The notes beneath the pieces are model-generated. The model had not been told where the DNA came from and did not search any database. It was given only the letters and a program-made list of their open reading frames with translations. 35,251 nt of DNA from the NCBI RefSeq assembly GCF_003989665.1, contig NZ_RZIJ01000040.1, positions 1 to 35,251 on the forward strand, written 5' to 3'. Source of the DNA: Azospirillum doebereinerae. GTDB lineage: Bacteria; Pseudomonadota; Alphaproteobacteria; Azospirillales; Azospirillaceae. Both the position numbers and the translations under genes were made by a program. This document shows, one piece after another, positions 1 through 10,230 of the stretch (the stretch's first letter is position 1; each line of letters opens with the position of its first letter).

Positions 1-144
1 AGCACAACCTCTCGGTCGTCGCGCATCTGTCGGACACCATCACCGTGCTGCGGCGCGGCGAGATCCTGGCCGAGGGTTCATACGACGTCGTATCGAGGAA
101 CCCGCAGGTGATGGAGGCCTACATGGGCACGGGGGCCGCCGGCC

Positions 145-152
<8 letters not shown>
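1..152 (+). CDS. livG: LivG C-terminus (branched-chain amino acid ABC transporter ATPase), partial
   Basis: This is the last 49 residues of an ATP-binding subunit; the gene enters from outside the window. The reading frame (first full codon at 3) begins HNLSVVAHLSDTITVL, where the first histidine sits at the H-loop switch position, and continues with the RRGEILAEG and NPQVMEAYMG pattern typical of LivG C-termini. LivG works with LivF as the nucleotide-binding pair of the HAAT-family importer for leucine, isoleucine, valine or related amides. The stop at 150-152 overlaps the livF start by 8 bp, so the two are translationally coupled. The substrate cannot be read from this fragment, because the periplasmic binding protein is not in the window. 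Confidence 0.85.
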
Positions 153-837
<685 letters not shown>

Positions 838-854
838 GCGGGAGACCTCTCGAC

Positions 855-1742
855 ATGTTCCAACTCCTCGGCATTCCGCCGCAGGCGCTGTTCGGGCAAC
901 TGCTGCTCGGGCTGATCAACGGCTCCTTCTACGCGCTGCTCAGCCTGGGTCTGGCCGTCATCTTCGGCATGCTCAACGTCGTCAACATGGCGCACGGCGC
1001 GCTCTACATGGTCGGCGCCTTCGTGGCGTGGCTGCTGCTGACCTATGTCGGCATCGGCTACTGGCCGGCGCTGGTCCTGGCGCCGCTGATCGTCGGTGCG
1101 CTGGGTTTGGTGCTGGAGCGCACGATGCTGCGGCGGCTCTACAAGGTGGACCATCTCTACGGGCTGCTGCTGACCTTCGGTCTGGCGCTGATCTTCGAGG
1201 GGGCGTTCCGCCACCAGTTCGGCGTGTCCGGCCAACCCTACCCGATCCCCGACCTGCTGAAGGGCGGCACCAACCTCGGCTTCATGTTCCTGCCGACCTA
1301 CCGGGGCTGGGTGGTGGGCTTCTCGATCCTGGTCTGCGGAGCGACGTGGTTCGCCATCGAGCGCACCAAGCTCGGCGCCTATCTGCGCGCGGCGACCGAG
1401 AACCCGACGCTGGTCCAGGCCTTCGGCATCAACGTGCCGGTGATGGTGTCGCTGACCTACGGCTTCGGCGTGGCGCTGGCCGGGCTGGCGGGCGTGCTGG
1501 CGGCGCCGATCTATCAGGTCAACCCGCTGATGGGGGCCAACCTGATCATCGTGGTGTTCGCGGTGGTGGTGATCGGCGGCATGGGCTCGATCCTGGGCGC
1601 CATCGTCACCGGGCTGGGGCTGGGTCTGCTGGAAGGCGTGACGAAGGTCTTCTACCCGGAGGCCTCGAACATCGTCGTCTTCGTCATCATGGCGGTGGTG
1701 CTGATGATCAAGCCCGCCGGCCTCTTCGGGCGGGAGAAATAA
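855..1742 (+). CDS. livH: LivH, branched-chain amino acid ABC transporter permease
   Basis: This is an inner-membrane permease of 295 residues with multiple hydrophobic helices and the LivH hallmark NVVNMAHGALYMVGAF near the N-terminus. A C-terminal stretch rich in Gly, Val and Ile (FAVVVIGGMGSILGAI) matches the conserved loop that contacts the ATPases. I chose ATG 855 because GGGAGA at 840-845 is a good ribosome-binding site. A GTG at 834 overlapping the livF stop is in frame and would add seven residues, but it has no such site. The stop at 1742 is 3 bp before livM. LivH and LivM form the heterodimeric channel driven by LivG and LivF. Confidence 0.92.
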   Translation: MFQLLGIPPQALFGQLLLGLINGSFYALLSLGLAVIFGMLNVVNMAHGALYMVGAFVAWLLLTYVGIGYWPALVLAPLIVGALGLVLERTMLRRLYKVDHLYGLLLTFGLALIFEGAFRHQFGVSGQPYPIPDLLKGGTNLGFMFLPTYRGWVVGFSILVCGATWFAIERTKLGAYLRAATENPTLVQAFGINVPVMVSLTYGFGVALAGLAGVLAAPIYQVNPLMGANLIIVVFAVVVIGGMGSILGAIVTGLGLGLLEGVTKVFYPEASNIVVFVIMAVVLMIKPAGLFGREK

Positions 1743-1745
1743 GCC

Positions 1746-2732
1746 ATGACCACACGGAGCCCCACACAGACCCAGGCGGGCCTGCGCCTGCGCGCGGCGT
1801 CGGGCGCCGCGACCCACACGGCGCTGCTGATGGGCGGCGGGCTGCTGGTCGCGGTGATCGCGCCCTTCCTGCTCTACCCGGTCTTCCTGATGAAGGTGCT
1901 GTGCTTCGCGCTGTTCGCCTGCGCCTTCAACCTGCTGATCGGCTTCGCCGGGCTGATGAGCTTCGGCCACGCCGCCTTCTTCGGCTCGGCCGCCTATGTT
2001 ACGGCGCACGCGGCCAAGGTGTGGGCGCTGCCGCCGGAGCTGGCGATCCTGGCCGGGACCGCGTCGGCGGCGGTGCTGGGGCTGGCCTTCGGGGCGCTGG
2101 CGATCCGCCGGCAGGGCATCTACTTCGCCATGATCACGCTGGCGCTGTCGCAGATGGTGTTCTTCCTGGCGCTGCAACTGCCCTTCACCCATGGCGAGGA
2201 CGGCATCCAGGCGGTGCCGCGCGGCACGCTGTTCGGGCTGTTCGACCTGACCGATTCGATGACGATGTACTACAGCGTGCTGGCGATCTTCGTGGCCGGC
2301 TTCGCGCTGGTCTGGCGCACCGTGCATTCGCCCTTCGGACAGGTGCTGAAGGCGATCCGCGAGAACGAGCCGCGCGCCATTTCGCTGGGCTACCGGACGG
2401 AGCGCTACAAGCTGGTCGCCTTCGTGCTGTCGGCGAGCCTCGCGGGCATGGCCGGGGCGACCAAGGCGCTGGTGTTCCAGCTCGCCAGCCTGACCGACGT
2501 GACGTGGCAGATGTCGGGCGAGGTGGTGCTGATGACGCTGCTGGGCGGCATGGGCACGCTGTTCGGCCCGGTGGTCGGCGCCGCGCTGGTGGTGACGCTG
2601 GAAAGCTATCTGGCGGCGACCAGCCTGCCGGTGCCCGTCGTCATCGGCTGCATCTTCGTCGTCTGCGTGCTGGTCTTCCGCAAGGGCATCGTCGGCGAGA
2701 TCAAGCACTGGTTCGAGAATCGGTCGAAGTAA
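1746..2732 (+). CDS. livM: LivM, branched-chain amino acid ABC transporter permease
   Basis: This is a 328-residue permease, the second membrane subunit of the importer. It carries the LivM motif GFAGLMSFGHAAFFG around residues 60-75 and a C-terminal GGMGTLFGPVVGAAL segment corresponding to the ATPase-coupling region. Hydrophobic helices occur throughout, with a hydrophilic, charged start. The start codon ATG 1746 follows the livH stop by 3 bp, so the two are co-translated. It is the last gene of the visible liv operon. No clear hairpin terminator follows, and about 30 bp downstream a remnant of an unrelated gene begins. Confidence 0.92.
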   Translation: MTTRSPTQTQAGLRLRAASGAATHTALLMGGGLLVAVIAPFLLYPVFLMKVLCFALFACAFNLLIGFAGLMSFGHAAFFGSAAYVTAHAAKVWALPPELAILAGTASAAVLGLAFGALAIRRQGIYFAMITLALSQMVFFLALQLPFTHGEDGIQAVPRGTLFGLFDLTDSMTMYYSVLAIFVAGFALVWRTVHSPFGQVLKAIRENEPRAISLGYRTERYKLVAFVLSASLAGMAGATKALVFQLASLTDVTWQMSGEVVLMTLLGGMGTLFGPVVGAALVVTLESYLAATSLPVPVVIGCIFVVCVLVFRKGIVGEIKHWFENRSK

Positions 2733-2765
2733 ACCGCCGCTTTTCTCTGCGACCATAACAGCACG

Positions 2766-3017
2766 GGCGGTGGGCGCGCCCTGTTGCGGGCGGTCTGCGG
2801 CTACAACCCCGCCGGGGTCAAGGCGATGCGCTTGCGCTTCGAGGCTCCGGTCTTCCCTGGCAAGAGCTTGTGCGTCACGCTGCGGCTCGCAGCCCCGGAC
2901 CGCACCCGCTTTTCGGCCAACGCGGTGGAACGGGGGCTGCGCGTCGTGGACGAAGGCCTGTTGGAACATATTGGAACGCCAGGCATGACGAACACAAGGG
3001 AAGGAAAACGCGCATGA
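2766..3017 (+). pseudogene. MaoC-like (enoyl-CoA hydratase 2) C-terminal remnant
   Basis: Reading in the frame of position 2766 gives GGGRALLRAVCGYNPAG, then KAMRLRFEAPVFPGK and a segment ending VERGLRVVDEGLLEHI. This resembles the C-terminal half of MaoC/hot-dog hydratases, whose usual pattern is a leucine-rich helix, RFSAPVFPGE, a short strand and a closing VLDNG-like strand. There is no start codon with a ribosome-binding site, and the N-terminal hot-dog half is missing. I therefore read it as a truncated leftover, not a working gene. The frame runs into the start of the downstream oxidoreductase, with which it overlaps by 4 bp. Assignment is by pattern only. Confidence 0.5.
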
Positions 3018-3994
3018 AGGCGGTTCTGTGCAAGGAGTTCGGTCCGGCCGACCGGCTGGTCGTCGAGGAGATCGCGCCGGTGGCGGCCGGTCCGGGGCAG
3101 GTGGTCGTCGCGGTGAAGGCCTGCGGCATCAACTTCCCCGACACGCTGCTGATCCAGGACAAGTACCAGTTCAAGCCGGCGCTTCCCTTCGCGCCCGGCG
3201 GCGAGATCGCCGGCGTCGTCACCAGCGTGGGGGAGGGCGTGACCGCCTGGAAGCCCGGCGACGCGGTCATCGCCTTCACCACCTGGGGCGGGCTGGCGCA
3301 GGAGCTCGCCGTCGACGCCAACCGGCTGATCCCCAAGCCGCCCGGCCTGGGCTTCGTCGAGGCCGCCGGCTACGCGATGACCTACGGGACCTCGCTCTAC
3401 GCGTTGGACGACCGGGGCGCGCTGCAAGCGGGCGAGACCCTGTTGGTGCTGGGCGGGGCCGGCGGCATCGGCGTCGCCGGCATCCAGATCGGCAAGGCGA
3501 TGGGGGCACGGGTCATCGCCGGAGTCTCCACACCCGAGAAGGCCGCGTTCTGCCGCCGGATCGGCGCCGACGATACCATCGACTACACCCAGCCCGACAC
3601 CAAGGACCGGCTGAAGGCGATGACCGGGGGCAAGGGGGTGGACGTCGTGCTCGACCCGGTCGGCGGGCGCTACACCGAGATGGCGCTGCGCGGCATCGCC
3701 TGGGACGGGCGGCTGCTGGTGGTCGGCTTCGCGGCCGGCGACATCCCGAAGATCCCGACGAACCTGACGCTGCTGAAGAGCTGCGCCGTGATCGGCGTCT
3801 TCTGGGGCGCCTTCCTGCTGCGCGAGGGGCCGCAGCGGGACCGCCATCTCCAGAAGCTGGTCGATCTGCACGCCAGCGGGGCGGTGACGCCGCAGATCTC
3901 CGCCGTCTACCCGCTGGAGCAGGCGGGGCAGGCGATCCAGGATCTGCAGGACCGCCGCGCCACCGGCAAGATCGTCGTCGAGGTCGGCGGCTGA
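3014..3994 (+). CDS. NADPH:quinone oxidoreductase family protein (zinc-independent MDR)
   Basis: This is a 326-residue soluble medium-chain dehydrogenase/reductase. The N-terminal GroES-like half contains KACGINFPDTL and the PGGEIAGVV segment. The Rossmann half begins at about residue 140 with the NADPH-binding glycine motif VLGGAGGIGVAGIQIG (145-160). The structural and catalytic zinc ligands of alcohol dehydrogenases are absent, which places it with quinone oxidoreductases/Zta1/crotonyl-reductase-like proteins. The substrate is not predictable. ATG 3014 is preceded by AAGGGAAGGAAAA, a purine-rich ribosome-binding site. An in-frame upstream extension exists but lacks coding character. It ends 1 bp before the convergent exonuclease gene. 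Confidence 0.88.
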   Translation: MKAVLCKEFGPADRLVVEEIAPVAAGPGQVVVAVKACGINFPDTLLIQDKYQFKPALPFAPGGEIAGVVTSVGEGVTAWKPGDAVIAFTTWGGLAQELAVDANRLIPKPPGLGFVEAAGYAMTYGTSLYALDDRGALQAGETLLVLGGAGGIGVAGIQIGKAMGARVIAGVSTPEKAAFCRRIGADDTIDYTQPDTKDRLKAMTGGKGVDVVLDPVGGRYTEMALRGIAWDGRLLVVGFAAGDIPKIPTNLTLLKSCAVIGVFWGAFLLREGPQRDRHLQKLVDLHASGAVTPQISAVYPLEQAGQAIQDLQDRRATGKIVVEVGG

Positions 3995-3995
3995 G

Positions 3996-4640
3996 TCACT
4001 CGAACGTCGCGTCGCGCGGGCCGAGGTCGCCGTACGCCATCTTCAGGAAGGCGTCGGCGGTCAGGTCCGCGTCGAGCAGCGCGCCGTGATGGGCGAAGCG
4101 GTCGCTGCGGTCCAGCCACAGCCGGTCGCACAGCGCGTCCAGCGACCCCGAGGCGCCGGGGAAATGCTCGTGCGACATCTCCTTGGTGCAGATGAAGCGG
4201 GCGGCGGCGAAGAACTCGCCGCCCCACGGAATCCGCCCCATCCGGGCGAACTCGTAGTTCAGGAAGTCCATCTCGTTCTCGTAGGCGTGGGCGACCAGCG
4301 GGTCGTCACCCAGGAAGGCCAGCAGATCCTCGGCCACCTGCGGGAAGCGCGGCGCGGTCTTCAGGTCGGCGGGGCGGATGTTGTGGACCTTGATGGCGTC
4401 GGGGTGGATCGGCGCGTCGGGGTTGACGCGGACCTCGTAGGTGCGGCCCTTGGTCCAGCCGTCCCCCTCGCGCAGCAGTTCCAGGCAGCCGATCTCGATG
4501 ACCAGACCCGGCTGGCGCAGCCCCTTGGGCGCCTTGCGGATGTCCTCCAGGCGCGGCATGCGGCGCCCGGTCGTCTCGATGTCGATGGCGACCAGACGGT
4601 TGGCGCTGTCCCAGGGCTGCGTGGTCGGCTGCGTGGTCAT
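3996..4640 (-). CDS. DEDDh 3'-5' exonuclease (DnaQ-like)
   Basis: This is a 214-residue exonuclease of the DnaQ/RNase T superfamily. ExoI is AIDIETTG, with metal ligands Asp20 and Glu22. ExoII is VAHAYENEMDFLNYE, with Asp125. ExoIII is FAHHGALLDADLTA, with His185 and Asp190. This DEDDh set is complete, so it should be catalytically active on single-stranded 3' ends. The DNA polymerase III epsilon subunit is the closest named relative, but a polymerase-binding tail is not obvious, so it may be a free-standing repair exonuclease. ATG 4640 is preferred because GGAG lies about 9 bases upstream. A GTG at 4676 would add 12 poorly conserved residues. Confidence 0.85.
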   Translation of the reverse strand: MTTQPTTQPWDSANRLVAIDIETTGRRMPRLEDIRKAPKGLRQPGLVIEIGCLELLREGDGWTKGRTYEVRVNPDAPIHPDAIKVHNIRPADLKTAPRFPQVAEDLLAFLGDDPLVAHAYENEMDFLNYEFARMGRIPWGGEFFAAARFICTKEMSHEHFPGASGSLDALCDRLWLDRSDRFAHHGALLDADLTADAFLKMAYGDLGPRDATFE

Positions 4641-4725
4641 CGGTGTCGTCTCCGGCTCGTGCTGTTCCTCGCCCACTGGTAGAGCGTGGGCGCGCCGCCG
4701 TCGAGCGAAACCGACAAAAAGCGCC

Positions 4726-7239
4726 CTACCAGCGATAGCCGAGGCTGGCCGTCACCATCCGCCCGCTGCCGAAGAAGCAGCTGTCCACCCCGGCGCAGGA
4801 GGCGACGTAGAAGCGGTCGGTCAGGTTGCTGGCGTTGACCTGCACGCTGGCGCCTTCCAGCCGCCGGTTCAGACGCCCCAACTCGTAGCGCAGCGAGGCG
4901 TCGAGCAGAGTCACGCCGGGCACCTTGAAGGTGTTGGTCGCGTTGCCGAAGCTCTCGCCGATGTAGCGCGTGCCCAGCCCGGCCGACAGCCCGTCGAGCA
5001 CTCCGCCGAGCGCGCCAGCGTCGCCGGTGTATTCGACCCACAGCGCCGCCTGCCGCCCCGGAATCCGCGCCGGGGTCCTGCCGAGCGAGGTGGCGATGCT
5101 GGTCCGCGTGACCTCCGCGTCGACGTGGCTGTAGGAGGCGATCAGCGACACGGTCCGGGTCAGATCGCCGCGCGCCTCCAGTTCGACGCCCCGGCTGTGG
5201 ACCTCGCCGATCTGCACGTTGTAGCCGATGGCGCTGTCGTAGGTGACGACGTTCCGCTGCCGGATGTCGAACAGCGTGGCGGTGAACAGGGCGGCCCCGC
5301 CCTTGGGCTGGTATTTGACGCCGAGTTCGACCTGTCGGCCGATGGTCGGCTTGAAGGGATCGGCGCCGGGAGCGCCGGTGCTCAGCTCCGGCTCGAAGGA
5401 GGTGCTGACGCTGGCGTAGGGAGCGAGTCCGTTCTCGAAATTGTGCATCAGCCCGGCCCGGTAGGACAGGTGTCCGTCGTCGCGGCGGCTGTCGGCGCCG
5501 ATGCGGTTGGCGATGCGGGTCCGCGCCCGGTCGTGCCGGGCGCCCAGCAGCAGCGACCAGCGGTCCAGCGTGACTTGATCCTGAAGGTAGAGGCCGAGCT
5601 GCGAGGCGACCGCATGCTGGTCGCTGGTCGGCGCCATCGGGCCGACGGCGACGTGGTAGGCCGGGTTGCGCCAGTCGATGGTCGGGGCGGGGCCGCGCCG
5701 GATGAAGGAATCGGTGCCGGTCCGGCGGTAGTCGAGCCCGGCGAGCAACGTGTGGCCGAGCGGACCGGTCGCGAAGCGGGATTCGAGCTGGTTGTCGACG
5801 GTGATCTGGTCGACGATTTCGCGGTCGGCGCTGGCGGCCCGGGTCAGCGTGCGCTGATCGGGCTGGAGGGCGGAAAGCGAGAGCGTGTCGTATTCCGATT
5901 CCAGATGGGTGTAGCGGGCGTTCTGCCGCAGCGTCAGGCGGTCGTCCAGCCGGTGTTCGAACTGGTGGCCGATGGAGGTCTGCTCGCGGGTGGAGCGCTG
6001 GAAGTCCGGATCGCTGATGAAGAAGCCGCGCGGCAGCTTGCCGTAGCCGAGCGACCCTTCCGACACGGTGCCAACCGACGGCAGGAAGTTGCGGTAGCCG
6101 GCCTTCGGGTCGTTGTGGTAACTGGCGAGCAGTGTCAGTTCGGTCCGGTCGCCGGGCTTCCAGGTCAGCGAGGGCGCGACGGCGACGCGCTCCTGCTGCG
6201 AGAAATCCTCGTCCAGGTCGAAGCGGTTGCCGAGCCCGACGACGCGGTAGAGCAGGTCTCCATCCTCGGTCGCCGGGCCGCCCAAATCGAAGGCGCCCTC
6301 CAGCCGGCCGTTGTCGCCGGCCTCCACCCGGATCTCGTGGGCGGCCTTTGCCGATGGGCGCTTGCTGACGAGGTTGATCAGGCCGCCGGGGTTGGTCTGG
6401 CCGTACAGCATCGAGGAGGGGCCGCGCAGCACCTCGACCCGTTCCAGCAGCCACGGGTCGATCTGGCCGATGGATCCCGACCCGTAACCCAGCCCGTCGA
6501 GCATGCGCGGCGCGTAGCCGAAGCCCCGGATGAAGGTTTCGTCGTGCAGGTTGGACGATCCCCGGTACTCTGCGAAGACGCCGCTGGAATAGCGCAGGGA
6601 TTGCGCGACGGATTTGACGTTCTGGTCGTCCATCTGCGTGCGCGGGATGACGGAGATCGACTGCGGGGTGCGGATCAGGGGGGTTTCAGTCTTGGTGGCG
6701 GTGGCGCTCTGCGTGGCGACGTAGCCCTGGACGGGGCCGCGCGCGGTCTCGCCGGTGCCGGGCTCGCCCTCCACCATCACCGGCGCGAGGTTCACCGCCC
6801 CGTCCCTGGCCGCGTCGGCGGCGAATCGGCGCAGGATGACGGTGTCGCCGCCGGACACGCTGTAGGCGAGCTTCGTTCCGATCAACAGCCGCCGCAGCGC
6901 TTGGTCCGGCGTCAGCAGGCCCTCGACCCCCGGCGTCGCGAGGCCGTCGATCAGGGCGCCATGCACCGAGACCTGCCAGCCGGATTGCTGTCCGAACAGG
7001 GCGAGGGCGTCGGTCAGCGGTTGCGGCGGAATGGCGAAACGCTTCTGGCCGGCGGCGGGCTGCCGGGGCTGGGAGACCGCCGCGTCGCGCGCGCCGGCCG
7101 GGGAGGGCGCGCCCAGGGCCGCCAGGGCGGCCGTCATCGCCGCCGCCGCGAGCCGCCGCGCCGCCCGCCGCCGCGCAAGCCCGGTTCCAGTCCTTCCGCC
7201 CGCCCTTGCTCTCACCGCCCACTCCCGCTTCCCGACCAT
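4726..7239 (-). CDS. TonB-dependent siderophore receptor with STN signalling domain
   Basis: This 837-residue outer-membrane receptor is of the FecA/FpvA transducer class. A basic, alanine-rich signal peptide covers roughly residues 1-50. An STN domain follows at about 67-138 (FAIPPQPLTDALALFGQQSG at its start). A plug domain comes next (TPQSISVIPRTQMDDQNV, VLRGPSSMLYGQTNPGG, LINLVSKRP), then a long beta-barrel ending in the aromatic residue Trp837, as expected for BAM-assembled barrels. The STN domain should contact FecR in the periplasm to signal ligand binding. The gene lies downstream of fecI and fecR on the same strand, 135 bp after fecR, so it is their likely target. The ligand is probably a ferric siderophore, but which one is unknown. 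Confidence 0.92.
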   Translation of the reverse strand: MVGKREWAVRARAGGRTGTGLARRRAARRLAAAAMTAALAALGAPSPAGARDAAVSQPRQPAAGQKRFAIPPQPLTDALALFGQQSGWQVSVHGALIDGLATPGVEGLLTPDQALRRLLIGTKLAYSVSGGDTVILRRFAADAARDGAVNLAPVMVEGEPGTGETARGPVQGYVATQSATATKTETPLIRTPQSISVIPRTQMDDQNVKSVAQSLRYSSGVFAEYRGSSNLHDETFIRGFGYAPRMLDGLGYGSGSIGQIDPWLLERVEVLRGPSSMLYGQTNPGGLINLVSKRPSAKAAHEIRVEAGDNGRLEGAFDLGGPATEDGDLLYRVVGLGNRFDLDEDFSQQERVAVAPSLTWKPGDRTELTLLASYHNDPKAGYRNFLPSVGTVSEGSLGYGKLPRGFFISDPDFQRSTREQTSIGHQFEHRLDDRLTLRQNARYTHLESEYDTLSLSALQPDQRTLTRAASADREIVDQITVDNQLESRFATGPLGHTLLAGLDYRRTGTDSFIRRGPAPTIDWRNPAYHVAVGPMAPTSDQHAVASQLGLYLQDQVTLDRWSLLLGARHDRARTRIANRIGADSRRDDGHLSYRAGLMHNFENGLAPYASVSTSFEPELSTGAPGADPFKPTIGRQVELGVKYQPKGGAALFTATLFDIRQRNVVTYDSAIGYNVQIGEVHSRGVELEARGDLTRTVSLIASYSHVDAEVTRTSIATSLGRTPARIPGRQAALWVEYTGDAGALGGVLDGLSAGLGTRYIGESFGNATNTFKVPGVTLLDASLRYELGRLNRRLEGASVQVNASNLTDRFYVASCAGVDSCFFGSGRMVTASLGYRW

Positions 7240-7270
7240 TCAGGTCCGGGACGCACGCCATTTTTAAGAG

Positions 7271-7298
7271 TGAGACTTAATCGCATTTATTCTGTCAA
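7271..7298 (-). promoter_or_regulatory. AT-rich promoter region of the receptor gene with degenerate Fur-like site
   Basis: An AT-rich island sits between fecR and the receptor gene. On the minus strand TTGACA (7298-7293) could be a -35 element, although no good -10 follows at normal spacing. The 15-mer TGAGACTTAATCGCA (7271-7285) resembles a 7-1-7 Fur box, with 5 of 7 half-site positions palindromic. The receptor may thus have its own iron- or FecI-controlled promoter. This is weak evidence. Confidence 0.25.
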
Positions 7299-7374
7299 GC
7301 GGCGAACGCGCCGATCCTGTCCCCGCGTCATGGTCGCGGCCCTTGCCTGTGGATTTCGCCGGCCGCGCGGTCGC

Positions 7375-8409
7375 TCAGGCGCCGGACACGACCAGCAGCC
7401 AGGGCGAGATCCGGCGCAGCGTCGCCCCTTGCGCGGCGGCCACGGCCTGCAGCGCCGCGACCGGGTCGGACAGGTTGTAGACCCCGGTCAGGGGCTGCGC
7501 CGCCAGCGTCTCGCCGCGCAGCACGATGAGACCGTTGTAATAGGGCCGCAGGGCGTCCACCACCTCGGCCACCGGGCGCTGCTTGACGACCAACTGGCCG
7601 TGCTGCCAGGACGCCACCTGCTGCGGCGGCAATTGGCTGCGCAGGGGGGGGCCGTCCCAGGCGATCCGGACCCGCTCGCCGGCGGTCAGCCGCTCCGACA
7701 CCGGGCGCTTGTCGACCGAACCGTCGACTTGAACGATTCCGTCGCGGACGGAGACCTCGGCGGCCGAATGGTCGATGCGGACGCCGAAGGAGGTGCCGAT
7801 GTCGGTGGTCTCGAGGTCGCAGGCCGCGACGACGAAGGGGCGGGCAGGGTCTTGCGCGACCTCGAAGAAGGCTTCGCCCTTCAACAGGCGGATTTGGCGC
7901 CGGTTGCCGGTGAAATCGACGCCGATGGCGCTCTCCGGGGCCATCCGCACCGTGGTGCCGTCGGCGAGCTGGAAGGACTGCACTTCCGCCGTGCCGGTCC
8001 GGTGGTCGGCCTCCAGGCGGATCAGCAGGCTCGGGAACAGCAACATCACGATGCCGGCCGCGAGCGCCGCCAGCGGCAGGCCGACGCCGAGCCGCCAGCC
8101 GGCGCGCGGCCCCGTAGCCCGCCTGGGGCGGAACGGGATGGGGGTGGGCGGGGGAGGCGGCGCGGGGCGGTTGGCCGCGTCGCCCCAGACATGGCGGTGA
8201 ACGGGCACGGTCATCCCCATCAACTCGATGGTGCGGGTCATTTCCTCCCAGTCGATGACGTTGGCCGGGCTTTGGGCCAGCCAAGCGTCGAGACGGGCGT
8301 GCAGGGCGCAATCGTCCGGCGCCTCGGCGAGCGCCACGATCCATTCGCTCGCCTTCGTCGGTTCCGCCATCGCCCCTTCGAGCGGGTCCGACGATTCCTG
8401 TTTGCCCAT
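7375..8409 (-). CDS. fecR: FecR-type anti-sigma / transmembrane signal relay protein
   Basis: This 344-residue inner-membrane protein relays signal from the receptor to the FecI sigma factor. The cytoplasmic N-terminal FecR/DUF4880-like part covers about residues 15-75, including DAWLAQSPANVIDWEEM. A proline-rich linker and one transmembrane helix follow at about 108-131. The periplasmic FecR domain has LADGTTVRMAPESAIGV and LLKGEAFFEVAQD, and there is a C-terminal STN-like region (about 265-344) for contact with the receptor. ATG 8409 is chosen because GGAGG lies 7 bases upstream; the open frame further upstream has no coding character. It is 169 bp downstream of fecI on the same strand. Confidence 0.92.
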   Translation of the reverse strand: MGKQESSDPLEGAMAEPTKASEWIVALAEAPDDCALHARLDAWLAQSPANVIDWEEMTRTIELMGMTVPVHRHVWGDAANRPAPPPPPTPIPFRPRRATGPRAGWRLGVGLPLAALAAGIVMLLFPSLLIRLEADHRTGTAEVQSFQLADGTTVRMAPESAIGVDFTGNRRQIRLLKGEAFFEVAQDPARPFVVAACDLETTDIGTSFGVRIDHSAAEVSVRDGIVQVDGSVDKRPVSERLTAGERVRIAWDGPPLRSQLPPQQVASWQHGQLVVKQRPVAEVVDALRPYYNGLIVLRGETLAAQPLTGVYNLSDPVAALQAVAAAQGATLRRISPWLLVVSGA

Positions 8410-8486
8410 CCCCAATCCTCCGGCTCGCTGCGGCGCCGCCGCCTGTCGGCGTGGCGCCCTCCGCGGGCGATGTCGTCCCCCCACTT

Positions 8487-8517
8487 TATAAACGCGTGGC
8501 GAGGGGCGCGCTTTCAA
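8487..8517 (-). promoter_or_regulatory. possible promoter upstream of fecR
   Basis: In the 169-bp fecI-fecR gap the minus strand reads TTGAAA (8517-8512), a 19-bp spacer, then TTTATA (8492-8487), in an otherwise GC-rich tract. The spacer is longer than the usual 17 bp, so this is only a candidate for separate fecR transcription. Confidence 0.25.
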
Positions 8518-8578
8518 AAGAATTTTGACGCATTGCCTTCGTCGGGCTGAAAAACTCAGCCATCCAGAAGGGGCCGCG

Positions 8579-9073
8579 TCACCGGCGGCAAAGGCGGGCG
8601 CGGCAATGCTCCAGCCCGCTGATGACCAGCCCATGCGCGGTGCCGATGGAGACATCCAGGAACGCCGCGATGTCCTTCAAGGGGGAGCCGCCGAACCGGT
8701 GCATCTCCAGGGCGATCCTTGTCCGCTCCGGCAGTTCGGCCATCGCGTCGCGCAGGACGCGCAGCTCGTCCCGGCCCACGGCCTCCGCCTCGGGCGAGGG
8801 ACGGTCCTCCGGGGTTTCCTCGGCCTGGGCGGTGTCGGCCAGGATCAGGCGCCCCTCGCGCGTCTTGCGGCGGCGGCCGTCGACGGCGAGGTTGCGGACG
8901 ATGCGGTAGAGGTAGCCGAGCGGCTCGTCGAGCGGCCGGGCGCTGGCGACGGCGTCGAAGCGCAGGAACGCCTCCTGGAGGACGTCCTCGGCGTCGGCGT
9001 GATCGCCGACGATGCCGCTGGCGTAGGCCAGCAACTCGTCGCGATGCGCCGTGAACAGCGCCACTATTCCCAT
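8579..9073 (-). CDS. fecI: ECF sigma factor, FecI-like
   Basis: This 164-residue extracytoplasmic-function sigma factor has region 2 with DAEDVLQEAFLRF and LYRIVRNLAVDGRRR (the -10 recognition helix). Region 4 has LPERTRIALEMHRFGG, then the helix-turn-helix PLKDIAAFLDVSIGTAHGLV for the -35 element. The pairing with fecR and an STN-bearing TonB receptor on the same strand identifies the iron-starvation subtype. ATG 9073 is assumed. An in-frame TTG at 9085 would add four residues, and neither start has an ideal ribosome-binding site. A strong Fur box lies about 90 bp upstream, so expression is predicted to rise when iron is scarce. Confidence 0.9.
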   Translation of the reverse strand: MGIVALFTAHRDELLAYASGIVGDHADAEDVLQEAFLRFDAVASARPLDEPLGYLYRIVRNLAVDGRRRKTREGRLILADTAQAEETPEDRPSPEAEAVGRDELRVLRDAMAELPERTRIALEMHRFGGSPLKDIAAFLDVSIGTAHGLVISGLEHCRARLCRR

Positions 9074-9164
9074 GTCCTGCCGCAAGGTCGTGTGTCTCGA
9101 TCCCGAATGGACAGCCCGGCTCCACTCCGGGATGCGCCCAGCGCAGCCGTGATTGTACTAAGGC

Positions 9165-9179
9165 TGAGAATGATTCTCA
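9165..9179 (-). promoter_or_regulatory. Fur box upstream of fecI
   Basis: TGAGAATGATTCTCA is a perfect 7-1-7 inverted repeat, closely matching the classical Fur operator core. It lies 92 bp upstream of the fecI start and 19 bp beyond the end of the convergently placed dusA, so fecI is its only sensible target. Iron-loaded Fur would repress the fecI-fecR-receptor unit. Confidence 0.8.
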
Positions 9180-9197
9180 ATATTGCTGTGCGTTTGC

Positions 9198-10229
<1,032 letters not shown>

Positions 10230-10230
10230 A

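Noticed and set aside
4441..8550. A plus-strand open frame of about 1,370 codons antisense to the exonuclease, TonB receptor and fecR.
   Set aside because: It mirrors three recognisable minus-strand genes and has no family features, so it is a third-position GC artefact.
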